Part shown: piece after piece, positions 22,681-34,787 of the stretch
Position numbering within the stretch: position 1 is the stretch's first letter
Layout: each line of letters begins with the position of its first letter
DNA from: Lolium rigidum
Taxonomy: Eukaryota > Streptophyta > Magnoliopsida > Poales > Poaceae
Assembly (NCBI RefSeq): GCF_022539505.1
Contig: NC_061510.1
Location: forward strand, 95,434,292 to 95,498,291
Direction: 5' to 3'
DNA length: 64,000 nucleotides
Notes under the pieces: generated by a model
The model's database searches: none
What the model saw: the letters and a program-made list of their open reading frames with translations, nothing else
Told to the model about the DNA's origin: nothing
Program-made: the position numbers and the translations under genes

Positions 22681-25304
22681 GAGCATCATTAAAATCTTCT
22701 GAGCCCATCTTAATGGCTATAAAGAAAGCACTTCTTGGGAGATGACCCATGTTTTTTTTATTTTTGCTACTGTTTTGTTGTGTGTTGGAAGTTGTTAGTA
22801 CTGTAGAAACCTCTCCTTATCTTTATTTTATTGCATTGTTGTGCCAAGTAAAGTCTTTGATAGAAGGTTGATACTAGATTTGGATTTCTGCGCAGAAACA
22901 GATTTCTAGCTGTCACGAATTTGAGTAGATCCTCTATAGGAAACTCAGAAAAATCTGCGAAAAATCATGAGTAATTCTCAGATATGTACGCAACTTTCAT
23001 TCAATTTGAGCTTCTTCATCTGAGCATGTTAAGTGCCTCTAAAAAATTCGTCTTTACGGACTGTTCTGTTTTGACAGATTCTGCCTTTTATTTCACATTG
23101 CCTCTTTTACTGGTGTTGAATGGATTTCTTTGCTCCATTAACTTTCGGTAGCCTTGGGTAATGTCCGGAAGTGTTGGGAATGATTGTGTCCTTGCTGAAC
23201 ATGTGAATTTTTGATTATGCACTAACCCTCTAATGAGATTGTTTTGAGTTTGGTGTGGAGGAAGTTTTCAAGGGTCAAGAGAGGAGGATGATATAATGTG
23301 ATCAAGAAGAGCGAAAAGTCTAAGCTTGGGGATGCCCCGTGGTTCATCCCCGCATATTTCAAGAAGACTCAAGCATCTAAGCTTGGGGATGCCCAAGGCA
23401 TCCCCTTCTTCATCGACAACTTATCAGGTCACCTCTAGTGAAACTATATTTTTATTCCGTCACATCTTATGTGCTTTACTTGGAGCGTCTGTATGCTTTT
23501 ATTTTTGTTTTTGTTTGAATAAATTCGGATCCTAGCAATCCATGTGTGGGAGAGAGACACGCTCCGCTTTTTCATTTGAACACTTGTGTTCTTCGTTTTA
23601 CTTTAATATTCATGGCTAAAGTTGAAAGCCGCCTCATTGCTATTTGGTTGGAAACAGAAAATGCTCCATGTGGTAATTCGTATATTGTCTTGAATAATTT
23701 GATACTTGGCAATTGTTTTGAGCTCTCAAATAGATCATGTTTAAGCTCTTGCATCATGTAGATTGAACCTAGTAGTGGAGAACTATCGTAGAGCTTGTTG
23801 AAATTTGGTTTGCATGATTGGTCTCTCTAAAAGTCTAGATATTTTCTGGTAAAGGTGTTTGAACAACAAGGAGACAGTGTAGAGTCTTATAATGCTTGCA
23901 ATATGTTCTTATGTAAGCTTTGTTGTACCGGTTCATACTTGAGTTTGCTTCAAACAACCTTGCTAGCCAAAAGCCTTGTACTGAGAGGGAATGCTTCTCG
24001 TGCATCCAAAACCTTGAGCTAAAACCTATGCCATTTGTGTCCACCATAACTACCTACTACATGGTATTTCGCTGCCATTCCAAGTAAATTGCTTGCGTGC
24101 TACCTTTAAAATTTCATTCCTTGTCTTTGCAATACATAGCTCATGGGAAAATAGCTTAAAAAACTATTGTGGTATTGAATATGTTGCTTATGTATCTTAT
24201 TTCTTATAAGTTGCTTGTTGAGCGGTAACCATGTTTCTGGGGACGCCATAAACTATTACACCTTTGTTGAATATCATGTGAGTCGCTATGCATGTTCGTC
24301 TTGTCTGAAGTAAGGGTGATTTATCATGATTAAATGGTTTGAGTATGCATATTGTTAGAGAAGAACATTGGGCCGCCAACCAAAGCCATGTATCATGGTG
24401 GAAGTTTCAGTTTGGACATTAATCCTCAAATCTCTTATGAGAATATTATCTGTTGTTGAATGCTTAAGCATTAAAGAGGAGTCCATTATCTGCTTTCTAT
24501 GTTTTCCGGGTACGGATGTCCCTAAGTTGAGATCTATCAAAAACGAGAAATCAAATGCGATCTATCTCCTTGGACCTTTGTACAGGTGACATAGAGGTAC
24601 CCCTTTGTGACACTTGGTTGAAACATATGTAATGCAATGATAATCCATGGAAATCCGAGCTAATTAGGAAAAGGTGCGAGCACTATTGGTATTCTATGCA
24701 TGAGGCTTGCAACTTATAGGATGTCTTATGCATAACACATATGAATTATTACTACCATTGAAAAAATTGTTTCTTTGATTCCAAAATAAAAAGCTCTAGC
24801 ACAAGAGTAATCCCTGCTTCCCTCTGCGAAGGGCCTTTCTTTTACTTTATGTTGAGTTAGTTTACCTACTTCTTTCTGTCTTAGAAGCAAACACTTGCAT
24901 CAACTGAGTGCATTGATTCCTACATACTTGCTTATTTGCATTCATCATATAACTTTGTATTGACAATTATCCATGAGATATACATGTTGAAGTTGAAAGC
25001 AACTGCTGAAACTTATATCTTCCTTTGTTTTCAAAAACCTTCTATTAAGAATCTATTGCTTTATGAGTTAACTCTTATGCAAGACTTATTGATGCTTGTC
25101 TTGAAAGTACTATTCATGAAAAGTCTTTGCTATATGATCAGTTGTTTAGTCATTATCTTTACCATTGCTTTGAATCACTTCATTCATCTCATATGCTTTA
25201 CAATAGTATTGATCAAGATTATGATAGTAGCATGTCACTTCAAAAATTATCCTTGTTATCGTTTACCTACTCGAGGGCGAGTAGGAACTAAGCTTGGGGA
25301 TGCT
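22681..25304 (+). other. Non-coding 3' region of element B
   Basis: AT-rich and collinear with the same region of A and E. It carries the GCACTTCTTGGGAGATGACC motif (22728-22747), AAGCTTGGGGA at 23322, 23379 and 25290, and a perfect hairpin GGGGATGCC-CAA-GGCATCCCC (23385-23405). The last AAGCTTGGGGATGCT touches the 3' LTR and is the best polypurine-tract candidate. Confidence 0.7.
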
Positions 25305-26622
25305 TGATACGTCTCCAACGTATCTATAATTTCTGATGTTCCATGCTTATATTATACCAATTGCTACATGTTTTATATGCACTTTACATCATATTAAGGC
25401 ATTTATTGGACTAACCTATTAACAAGATGCCACAGTGCCAGTTTCTATTTATTATGTCTGTTTATTGCAGAAAAGGCCCAAAAACCAAAGTGCTCGGAAA
25501 AATCCAGAAAAATCACAGAAATTCTATTTCGCCAGAAGACTCACGGAGCTAGAAGGGCCAGGCCAGAGGAGGCCCAGGGCCTGCTCCCCAGCAGCCGGCG
25601 CGGCCAGGAGGGGGGCCGCCCCACCCTATGGTGTGGGCCCTCAGGACTCCACCGACGCTCCCCTTTCGCCTATATAATCCCTCGCGACGCGAAAACCCAA
25701 AAATAATCAATCATATTCCAGAAAGACTCCAGGGGCGCTGCCGCCATCGCGAAACCTAGTTTCGGGGGACAGAAGTCTCTGTTCCGGCACGCCGCTGGGA
25801 CGGGGAAGTGCCCCCGGAATCCGTCTCCATCGACACCACCGCCATCTTCATCGCCGTTGCTGTCTCCCATGATGAGGAGGGAGTAGTTCTCCCCCGAGGC
25901 TAAGGGCTCTACCGGTAGCTATGTGGTTCATCTCTCTCTCCCATGTGATCTTTATGTGATCATGAGCTTTGTAATCTAGTTGAATATGTAGATGTTACTC
26001 TTGTCTATTATGCACTCTAGAGGTTACTTTAATATGAACTCCGGATTCACTCTCCACGGTGTGACGGTGACAGCGTGCGCATCGTGTGTGATTCCTTTAT
26101 GAAGTTGTGGAGCTTGTTTACTCCGGCTTGAGGGTGCTCTTGTAGCCCTACACAATGAATGGTGTTTATTATCCAACAAGAGAGTGTTTGAGATTAGCAT
26201 TTACTTATTCAGTTATGTCATCATTGTTGAGAGTGTCCACTAGTGAAAGTATGATCCCTAGGCCTTGTTTCTAAGCACTGAAACACCATTTCCAACAAGT
26301 TCTGTTACATGTTCGCTTGCTGCCATTTTTATTTCAGATTGCAGTTACTACTTACAATCATCCATATTACTTGTATTTCACTATCTCTTCGCCGAACTAG
26401 TGCACCTATACATCTGACAAGTGTATTAGGTGTGTTGGGGACACAAGAGACTTCTTGTATCGTAATTGCGGGGTTGCTTGAGAGGGATATCTTTGACCTC
26501 TACCTCCCTGAGTTCGATAAACCTTGGGTGATTCACTTAAGGGAAACTTGCTGCTGTTCTACAAACCTCAGCTCTTGGAGGCCCAACACTGTCTACAGGA
26601 ATAGAAGCGTGCATAGACATCA
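25305..26622 (+). repeat. 3' LTR of element B
   Basis: Same length as its partner. Around 25540-25610 several G-to-A differences separate it from 20690-20760. Confidence 0.93.
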
Positions 26623-26627
26623 GTATG

Positions 26628-27099
26628 TGAAATGTTGGAAGGCACCAGAGGATTCGGGTAGCCATGGCTTGTGAAAGCAAAAGGTTGGGAGGAGTGTCAT
26701 CTATAAATAAAACTAAAATACATGTGTAAACAAAAGAGAAGAGGGATGATCTACCTTGCTGGTAGAGATAACGTCCTTCATGGGAGCCGCTCTTTGAAAG
26801 TCTCGTTTGACAAGGGGGTTAGAGTGCCCACTACCATTCGTTGACAACAACAAACACCTCTCAAAACTTTATTTTTATGCTCTCTTTATGATTTCAAAAC
26901 TTAAAAGGCTCTAGCACATGATTTAATCCCTGCTTCCCTCTGCGAAGGGCCTATCTTTTACTTTATGTTGAGTTAGTTTACCTACTTCTTTCTATCTTAG
27001 AAGCAAACACTTGTGTCAACTTTGTGTGCATCATTTCTTATCAGCTTGCTTATTGCACTCATCATATTACTTTGTGTTGACAATTATCCATGAGATATA
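26628..27099 (+). other. Element A internal region between B and CACTA-2
   Basis: Collinear with 37219-37695 of element E, without coding potential. It ends in TGAGATATA at the CACTA-2 insertion point. The continuation is 31593-31931, which ends in AAGCTTGGGGATGCT at the 3' LTR. Confidence 0.8.
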
Positions 27100-27420
27100 C
27101 ACTAGTAGGAAAACCCTTATAGGTGAAGCTTAGTTCTGTGGCGCACCGTTTTGAATGCGCCACAGAAACTTATTTTGTGGCGCACCAGGCACGGTGCGCC
27201 ACAGAAATAGCTTAATTTTGTGGCGCACGGTTGGGTAGTGCGCCACGAAACCGTGTGGGGCCCACATCCTGCCACCACCATTTATTACCGTAGGTATTTA
27301 CGTGGCGCACATGTCGTGCTGCGCCACGAAATAACTCTTTCGTGGCGCACTGGGCTTGGTGCGCCACAGAAGTAGTTGATTCTATGGCGCACCTTCTCCG
27401 GTGCGCCACAGAATTAAGGG
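27100..27420. repeat. CACTA-2 left terminal and subterminal repeats
   Basis: About ten GTGGCGCAC / GTGCGCCAC units, here mostly flanked by TTCTGTGGCGCACC or ACGTGGCGCAC rather than the AGTGGCGCAC of CACTA-1, so it is a related but distinct subfamily. Confidence 0.85.
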
Positions 27421-27429
27421 ACTTATATC

Positions 27430-28030
27430 ATCTCGCCCGTGCCCCTCCCCCGCCTGTTCACCTCTCTCCCCTCCCGAGCCCCTCCCCTCTCCCCTCTCCC
27501 GTCTCCTCCGTGGTCGCCTGGATTCGCCGCCGCCTTCCTCCGTGGTCGCCTGGAGGATTACCCCCCTCTCCCCTCTCCCCTCTCCTCCGTGGTCGCCTGG
27601 ATCCGCCGCCGCCGCCTTCCTCCGCGTGGTCGCCCGGATCCTCCATGGTCGTCGCCGCCGCCGTCGCCGCCGCCTTCCTCCGCGAGGGCGCATGCCGCCG
27701 CGGTCCTCCCATCCCCGCCACCTGCAGCACAAGCTGCCCCTACGGCGAGGAGGGGCCGCCGCGAGGAGGGGCCGCCGTCGCGGCAAGGTGGAGGATCCGC
27801 CACCTCCTCCTCCTCCTCCACCCCAGCTGCCGTCATCTTCAAGCTCGTCCTCCACCCCTGGCATCGGTGCTCTCTCTCCCCTCCCCTCCCCTCCCATCCC
27901 TCTTAATTCCTCTCCCGCGTGAGCACAAGGTGCTCGACGAAATCGTTGTTGTTGTCGTTGTTCTTTGTGCTCGACGAAATGATGTTGCTGTGTCTTGTTG
28001 CTTCGTGCTTGTAACCCTTGCGGCATGAAG
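27430..28030 (+). other. GC-rich low-complexity block of CACTA-2
   Basis: CCTCCGTGGTCGCCTGGAT-type units repeat four or more times between 27490 and 27650, followed by CCTCCTCC runs. All frames stay open because of composition; the products are Pro/Arg/Ser-rich without a domain. It may be a captured 5' gene end. Confidence 0.4.
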
Positions 28031-28119
28031 CTCCAGTCTGCTGTTGTGCTGCTGCTGCTGTGTCTTGTGCTTGTTGTTGGCTCATTGTGCTGATGTTGCT
28101 TGTTGCTTATGATGTGTTA

Positions 28120-29235
28120 TTGAAGCTTGGATGGAAGCCAACTAGAGTTGGGTACCCTAGCTTTGTTTTGAACTCAACTCAGTAGTGGTTCACTGGTGTG
28201 ATTGCTTGTGCTATGCTGTGACCTCATTAGCTCTTGCTACTGCCACTTGGTTGCATCTCATAGTTGGATAATTGGTGAAAATAGAGATATTCACATTAGG
28301 GAATCATGTAAATGAATGCCACCTGTGGTATCCTTTGAAGAAAATGGGATCTTTCTGATGGTTTAAAATACTAGGTGATGCTAGGTTATTAAGTTGGCTG
28401 TCAAGGTTGGTTTTATCTGGTTAACTTGGATAGGCTATGTGTTCTTGCTTACTTATGCATATCCATCTCTACTTGGATTGACTAGCTCGGGCTTGGCCTC
28501 TCTCTCACCAGCATCACTTGGTTACTACCAAGTGATGAGTAATCCCTTATGGTACCCCAACTTTGTTTTGAACTCAACTGAGTAATGATATATTTCTTTT
28601 TCTTGTTGGCTTTGATGAAAATAGAGATATACACAGTAGGGGATCATGTAAATGAATGCCACTGTGTTATCCTTTGAAGAAAATGGGAAGTTTACGATGG
28701 TTTAAAAGACTAGGTGATGCAAGGTTATTAAGTTGGTCTGTCAAGGTTGGTTTTATCTCGGTTAACTTGGATAGGCTATGTGTTCTTGCTTACTTATGCA
28801 TATCCATCTCTACTGGATTGACTAGCTCAGGCTTGGCCTCTCTCTTGCTAGCATCACTTGGTTACTACCAAGTGATGAGTAATACCTTATGGTACCCCAG
28901 CTTTGTTTTGAACTCAACTGAGTAATGATATATTTCTTTTTCTTGTTGGCTTTGATGAAATTAGAGATATCCACTGTAGGGGATCATGTAAATGAATACC
29001 ACTGTGGTATCCTTTGAAGAAAAAGGATCTGTTTCGATGGTTTTAAAATGCTAGGTGGTGCTAGGTGATTCGGTTAGTCTTGTCAAGGTTGGTTTTATCT
29101 GGTTAACTTGGATAGGCTATGTGTTCTTGCTTACTTATGCATATCCATCTCTACTGGATTGACTAGCTCGGGCTTGGCCTCTCTCTTGCCGACATCACTT
29201 GGTTACTACCAAGTGATGAATAATCCCTTTGGAGC
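28120..29235. repeat. 340-bp tandem repeat in CACTA-2
   Basis: Equivalent points ATAGAGATAT recur at 28281, 28621 and 28961, an exact 340-base period, with a partial copy before and a truncated one at the end. Each unit contains a short open frame with GLTSSGLASL and SLGYYQVMSN, which matches nothing I know. The copies are about 90 per cent alike by eye. Confidence 0.85.
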
Positions 29236-29349
29236 ATCTGCTCCATGCATGCTATGTGTGTTTGAGCATCTTGACTTATGTCACCATGGTTGCTGGTTTG
29301 GTGGTGTTTTTGTACTTGTCGATGATTAGATGGTTGGTTGATCACTCGT

Positions 29350-31030
29350 ACACTCCGCGGTGTCGCTAGTGAGCCTGGTGTGATGGCACAAATATCAATC
29401 TCTTGTGCATCCTACCCGGCCTCACTAACGCCATCCCGGGATGTTCATATTTGTTTCGACCAACAAAGTATGAGGCATTCCATTTAGTTCATACTAGCTA
29501 CTTCTTAATTGCATTGGCCTTTCTTCCATTTTAGTGCCGATGATTAGAATGTTTGGTCACCTATACGCCGCAACATACTTTGTAGACGAGCCCCCCTTCC
29601 CGGCCGCCGTTCCGTGAACGAGTCCTTGATGAGACAACAACGCCGACATGCCTCTCCGGTGCAGCACCACTTTTCTTCTCTCGCCGTCCAGTACGTGAAC
29701 GAGTCCTTAATGCCAAGACGGTGCCAGCCTCCCTAGCATCATGCCGACCCACGTTGTCGCGCTTCGGGCCGTGTCGATCATGCGCCCTGCACTCTTCGCC
29801 TTTTGCCCGGTGAACGAATAGACTAATCGTTGGAATAAGGAAGCCGATGACGGCCGATCGCAATTTAATCTTGCGACCGGCTGTCATCGGTTTCCTTATT
29901 CCAACGATCAGCCTATTGGTTCACCGGGCAAGAAGGCAACAATGCAGGGCGCGGGACCACGGCTTGAAGCGCGGTAACACGGCCCGGCATAATCGCTGGG
30001 CAGGCCGGCACGGTCTTTGCATCAAGGACTCGTTCAGCTGGACAGCGAGGGACCGGCGTGGTTCCGCGCCGGAGATGCGGATCGGCGTTGTTGTGTCGTC
30101 AAGCACCCGTTGACGGAACGCCGACCGGGGAAAGGGGGCCCTTCGCAAAGTATTTGTGTTGACCAACAATGTATGAGGCACATATTCTATTTTGTCATTC
30201 CATTTGCTTTGAGATTTTCAAAATGCCGATGATTAAAATGTTTGGTCACCGTACACTCGGGGGTGGCGTAAGTGAGCCTGGTAAGATAGCACAAATATCA
30301 ATCTCTTGTGCATCCTACACGGCCTCGCTTACACCATCCCTAAATGTTAATATTTGTGTTGACCAACAATGTATGAGGCACTTATTCCATTTTGTCATTC
30401 CATTTGCTTTGAGATTTTCAAAATGCCGATGATTAAAATGCTTGGTCACCGTACACTCGGGGGCGGTGTTAGTGAGCCTCGTGTGATTGCACAAATATCA
30501 ATCTCTTGTGCATCCTACCTGGCTCGCTAACTCCGTCCCGGAATGTTAATATTTGTTTCGACCAACAAAGTATGAGGCCCTTGTCATTCCATTTGCTTTG
30601 GTATTTTCAAAATGCCGATGATTAAAATGTTGGTCACCGTACACTTGGGGGTGGCGTAAGTGAGCCTGGTAAGATAGCACAAATATCAATCTCTTGTGCA
30701 TCGGACTTGGTCTCACTTACGCCATCCCTAAATGTTAATATTTGTGTTGACCAACAATGTATGAGGCACTTATTCCATTTTGTCATTCCATTTGCTTTGA
30801 CATTTTCAAAATGCCGATGATTAAAATGTTTGGTCACCGTACACTCGGGGGCGGCGTAAGTGAGCCTGGTAAGATAGCACAAATATCAATCTCTTGTGCA
30901 TCGGACTTGGTCTCACTTACACCATCCCTGAATGTTAATATTTGTGGTGACCAACAATGTATGAGGCATTTATTCCATTTCTCTTGTGCATCGGACTTGT
31001 TGGTCTCACTTTCTTCCATTTTCATCATAG
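29350..31030. repeat. ~200-bp tandem array in CACTA-2, shared with CACTA-1
   Basis: Units with GCACAAATATCAATCTCTTG and CCGATGATTAAAATG recur near 29380, 30280, 30490, 30670 and 30880. They are the reverse complement of the CACTA-1 array units at 3166-4000. The foldback at 29577-30151 is inserted in, or formed from, the first inter-unit space. Confidence 0.8.
29577..30151. repeat. Large imperfect inverted repeat (foldback) with ~285-bp arms
   Basis: Left arm 29577-29863, loop of 7 bases, right arm 29871-30151. Near the loop GCCGATGACGGCCGATCGCAA pairs with TTGCGACCGGCTGTCATCGG, and TTGCCCGGTGAACGAATAG-type sequence pairs on both arms. The outer arms pair less well, but GAACGAGTCCTT and GTTCCGT blocks align to the end. 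The transcript would form a long hairpin. Confidence 0.8.
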
Positions 31031-31379
31031 TAGGAACTGGATGAAGGACCCCGATGCAAGCGAGCCTGGTGGGTAGAGATGACGGAGCAAAGGAGGAACC
31101 GAATGAAGACTACTTTGTATCTCGAAATTGTGAATTTTGTATGAATTAAGAGTTGTATGCAAAACATTTGACACTTGCCACTATATATGTATCTCGATCG
31201 GGCTCTAAGTAATGTGATGATGATGTCTATGTTATATCTGTGCAATGTACATGATATTTATATTATATCTGAATGTTGCTTGTATATAACCTCTCGTATC
31301 TGTGTATCCGTATTGCTGTCTATAAACCGCATGTGTATGTGTATAGCGAGACAGCACAAAATCGTGTATAATACAAGCA
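31031..31379. other. CACTA-2 internal AT-rich stretch
   Basis: No coding signal or repeat recognised before the right subterminal array. Confidence 0.5.
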
Positions 31380-31589
31380 AATTATGTGGCGCACTAAAAA
31401 CCAATTACGTGGCGCACGCTTTTACGTGGCGCACCTAAGAACACGTGCGCCACGAAACCTTAATTACGTGGCGCATGAGCAGGTGCGCCACGTAAACCTT
31501 ATTTTTGTGGCGACGTTTCTGTGGCGCACCGCCCATGCGCCACAGAATCCATTTTTCGTGCGCCACTGATGAGGCTTTTCCTACTAGTG
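31380..31589. repeat. CACTA-2 right subterminal and terminal repeats
   Basis: GTGGCGCAC / GTGCGCCAC units in seven or more copies, ending in the terminal inverted repeat at 31589. Confidence 0.85.
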
Positions 31590-31931
31590 ATACATGTTAA
31601 AAGTTGAAAGCAATTGTTGAAACTTAAATCTTCCTTTGTGTTGCTTCAAAACATTTTATTAAGAATCTATTGCTTTATGAGTTAACTCTTATGCAAGACT
31701 TTTTGATTCTTATCTTGAAAGTACTATTCATGAAAAGTTTTTGCTATATGATTCAGTTGTTTAGTCATTATCTATTTGTTGGCAAACTATAGACCATTGC
31801 TTTGAGTCACTTCATTCATCTCATAAGCTTTACAATAGTATTGAGATTATGTTGGTAGCATGTCACTTCAGAAATTATTCTTGTTATCGTTTACCTATTC
31901 GAGGACGAGTAGAACTAAGCTTGGGGATGCT

Positions 31932-33036
31932 TGATACGTCTCCAACATATCTATAATTTCTTATGTTCCATGATAGTTTTATGCCAATAGCTACATGTTT
32001 TATATGCACTTTATATCATATAATGGCATTTATTGGACTAACCTATTAACAAGATGCCACATTGCCGGTTTCTGTTTATTATGTCTGTTTATTGCAGAAA
32101 AGGCCCAAAAACCAAAGTGCTCGGAAAAATCCAGAAAAATTACAGAAATTCTATTTCGCCAGAAGACCCACGGAGCCAGAAGGGCCAGGCCAGAGGAGGC
32201 CCACGGCCTCCTCCCCATCCACTGGCGCGGCCAGGAGGGGGGCGGCGCCGCCCTATGGGGTGGGCCCCTCGGGCACCCCCTCGCGCCGCCCTTTCGCCTA
32301 TATTAAGCTCTTTCCCTGAAAACCCTAGGGAGAGGGACGATTTCTCCAGAAGAGTTCCGTAGCTCCGCCGCCACCAAAAACCCTAATTCGGGGGACAGAA
32401 GTCTCTGTTTCGGCACCCTGCCGGGACGGGGAATTCCCCCGGAGCCATCTCCATCGACTCCATCGCCATCTTCATCGCTGTTGTTGTCTCCCATGATGAG
32501 GATGGAGTAGTTCTCCCCCGAGGTTGAGGGCTCTACCGGTAGCTATGTGGTTCATCTCTCTCTCCCATGGTGTGATCTTTATGTGATCATGAGCTTTGTA
32601 ATCTAGTTGAATATGTAGATGTTACTCTTGTCTATTATGCACTCTAGAGGTTACTTTAATATGAACTCCGGAATCACTCTCCACGGTGTGATGGTGACAG
32701 TGTGCGCATCGTGTGTGATTCCTTTATGACGTTGTGGAGCTTGTTTACTCGGCTGGAGGTGTGCTTTTGCAGCCCTACACAATGAATGGTGTTTGTTATC
32801 CAACAAGAGAGTGTTTGAGAGTAGCATTTATTTATTCAATTATGTGATCATTGTTGAGAGTGTCCACTAGTGAAAGTATGATCCCTAGGCCTTGTTTCTA
32901 AGCATTGAAACACCGTTTCCAACAAGTTCTGCTACATGTTCGCTTGCTGCCATTTTTATTTCAAATTGCAATTACTACTTATAATCATCCATATTACTTG
33001 TATTTCACTATCTCTTTGCCGAACTAGTGCACCTAT
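31932..33036 (+). repeat. 3' LTR of element A, first part
   Basis: Begins TGATACGTCTCCAAC directly after AAGCTTGGGGATGCT, with TATATTAA at 32298-32305. It is cut at 33036 by element E and resumes at 47069. Confidence 0.92.
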
Positions 33037-34548
33037 TGATACGTCTCAAACGTATCTATAATTTCTTATGTTCCATGCTACTTTTATGATGATACTCACA
33101 TGTTTTATACACATTATATGTCATTATTATGCGTTTTCCGGAACTAACCTATTGACGAGATGCCGAAGTGTCAGTTCCTGTTTTTTGCTGTTTTTGGTTT
33201 CAGAAATCCTAGTAAGGAAATATTCTCGGAATTGGACGAAATTAACGCCCAGCATCTTAGAATTCCACGAAGCTTCCAGAACACCCGGGAGGGACCAGAG
33301 GAGAGCCACAGGGCCACCAGACAGTAGGGCGGCGCGGCCCAAGGGGGGGGCGCCTCCCTATTGTGTGGCGCCTCCGTACCCCCTCCGACTCCGCCTCTTC
33401 GCCTATATAAAGCTCCCTGAACTAAATCTTCGATACGGAAAAGCCACGGTACGAGAAACCTTCCAGAGCCGCCGCCATCGCGAAGCCAAGATCTGGGGGA
33501 CAGGAGTCTCTGTTCCGGCACGCCGCCGGGACAGGGAAGTGCCCCCGGAAGTCATCTCCATCGACACCACCGCCATCTTCATCACCGCTGCTGTCTCCCA
33601 TGAGGAGGGAGTAGTTCTCCCCCGAGGCTAAGGGCTGTACCGGTAGCTATGTGGTTCATCTCTCTCCCATGTACTTCAATACAATGATCTCATGAGCTGC
33701 CTTACATGATTGAGATTCATATGAGCTTTGTATCACTATTCATCTATGTGTTACTCTGGTGATGTTATTAAAGTAGTCTATTCCTCCTCCATGGTGTAAT
33801 GGTGACAGTGTGTGCATCATGTAGTACTTGGCGTAGGTTATGATTGTGATCTCTTGTAGATTATGAAGTTAACTATTACTATGATGGTATTGATGTGATC
33901 TATTCCCCCTTTCATAGTCTGTCGGTGACAGTGTGCATGATATGTTAGTACTCGGTGTAATTGCGTTGGTCTATCATGCACTCTAAGGTTATTTAAATAT
34001 GAACATCGAATGTTGTGGAGCTTGTTAACTCCGGCATTGAGGTGCTCTTGTAGCCCTACACAATTAGTGGTGTTCATCATCCAACAAGAGAGTGTAGAGT
34101 GGTTTTATTATGTGATCAATGTTGAGAGTGTCCACTAGTGAAAGTATGATCCCTAGGCCTTGTTTCCAAATACTGCAATCATCGCTTATTTACTGTTTTA
34201 CTGCATCCTTACTTCCTGCAATATTACTACCATCAACTAAACGCCGGCAAGCTATTTTCTGGCGCCATTGTTACTGCTCATATTCATCCATATCATTTGC
34301 ATCTCACTATCTCTTCGCCGAACTAGTGCACCTATACATCTGACAAGTGTATTAGGTGTGTTGGGGACACAAGAGACTTCTTGTATCGTGATTGCAGGGT
34401 TGCTTGAGAGGGATATCTTTGACCTCTTCCTCCCTCAGTTCGATAAACCTGGGGTGATCCACTTAAGGGAAACTTGCTGCTGTTCTACAAACCTCTGCTC
34501 TTGGAGTCCCAACACTGTCTACAAGAATAGAAGCACCCGTAGACATCA
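33037..34548 (+). repeat. 5' LTR of element E
   Basis: TATA box TATATAAA at 33404-33411. Ends AGACATCA, 10 bases before the primer-binding site. Confidence 0.93.
33404..33411 (+). promoter_or_regulatory. TATA box in the 5' LTR of E
   Basis: TATATAAA in GCCTATATAAAGCTCCC. The partner is at 45918-45925 in the 3' LTR. Confidence 0.7.
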
Positions 34549-34558
34549 AGCACTTTTC

Positions 34559-34646
34559 TGGCGCCGTTGCCGGGGAGGAAAGGTAAAAGGCACTCACACT
34601 CCGGACCCCGGCAACTAAGCTATTTTTCTGGCGCCGTTGCCGGGGA
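34559..34646 (+). promoter_or_regulatory. Duplicated tRNA-Asp-type primer-binding site (element E)
   Basis: Two identical copies of TGGCGCCGTTGCCGGGGA lie at 34559-34576 and 34629-34646, each within CTGGCGCCG...GGTAAAAGG context. A third, decayed form (TAGTCTTGTTGCCGGTG) follows near 34695. Only the first is at the normal distance from the LTR. Confidence 0.85.
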
Positions 34647-34787
34647 GGTAAGGTAAAAGGTATTCACATCCTCCGACTACTAAGCTATCTCCTAGTCTTG
34701 TTGCCGGTGTGTGAGTTCTCGAAGCTATTTCCTTTAGATCCTGCAATTGCAACTTTTTGTTTCTTGTTAAAACACTAGTAAGGCATA

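Larger units (their letters stand above)
20458..26622 (+). mobile_element. Gypsy element B, complete, lacks protease, RT and integrase, nested in A
   Basis: Both LTRs are 1318 bp (20458-21775 and 25305-26622), with TSD GTATG at 20453-20457 and 26623-26627. It is about 6.2 kb and inserted in the same family's 3' non-coding region. Element E preserves the empty site near 37214-37232, reading CATGGTATGTGAATGTTGG. It codes only for a short fused Gag-terminus/tail protein, now frameshifted. Confidence 0.95.
27100..31589 (-). mobile_element. CACTA DNA transposon 2, non-autonomous
   Basis: Ends CACTAGTAGGAAAA and TTTTCCTACTAGTG, with TSD ATA at 27097-27099 and 31590-31592. E (around 37682) and B (around 24970) carry the empty site TGAGATATACATGTTG. 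Subterminal arrays lie at both ends. No transposase is recognisable. Orientation is inferred as opposite to that of the array shared with CACTA-1 and is uncertain. Content: GC-rich block, 340-bp tandem repeats, a large foldback and a ~200-bp tandem array. Confidence 0.92.

Noticed and set aside
27342..28028. Long overlapping ORFs on both strands in the GC-rich block of CACTA-2
   Set aside because: All six frames stay open because of CCT/CCG runs; products are low-complexity Pro/Arg/Ser without a domain or conserved start.
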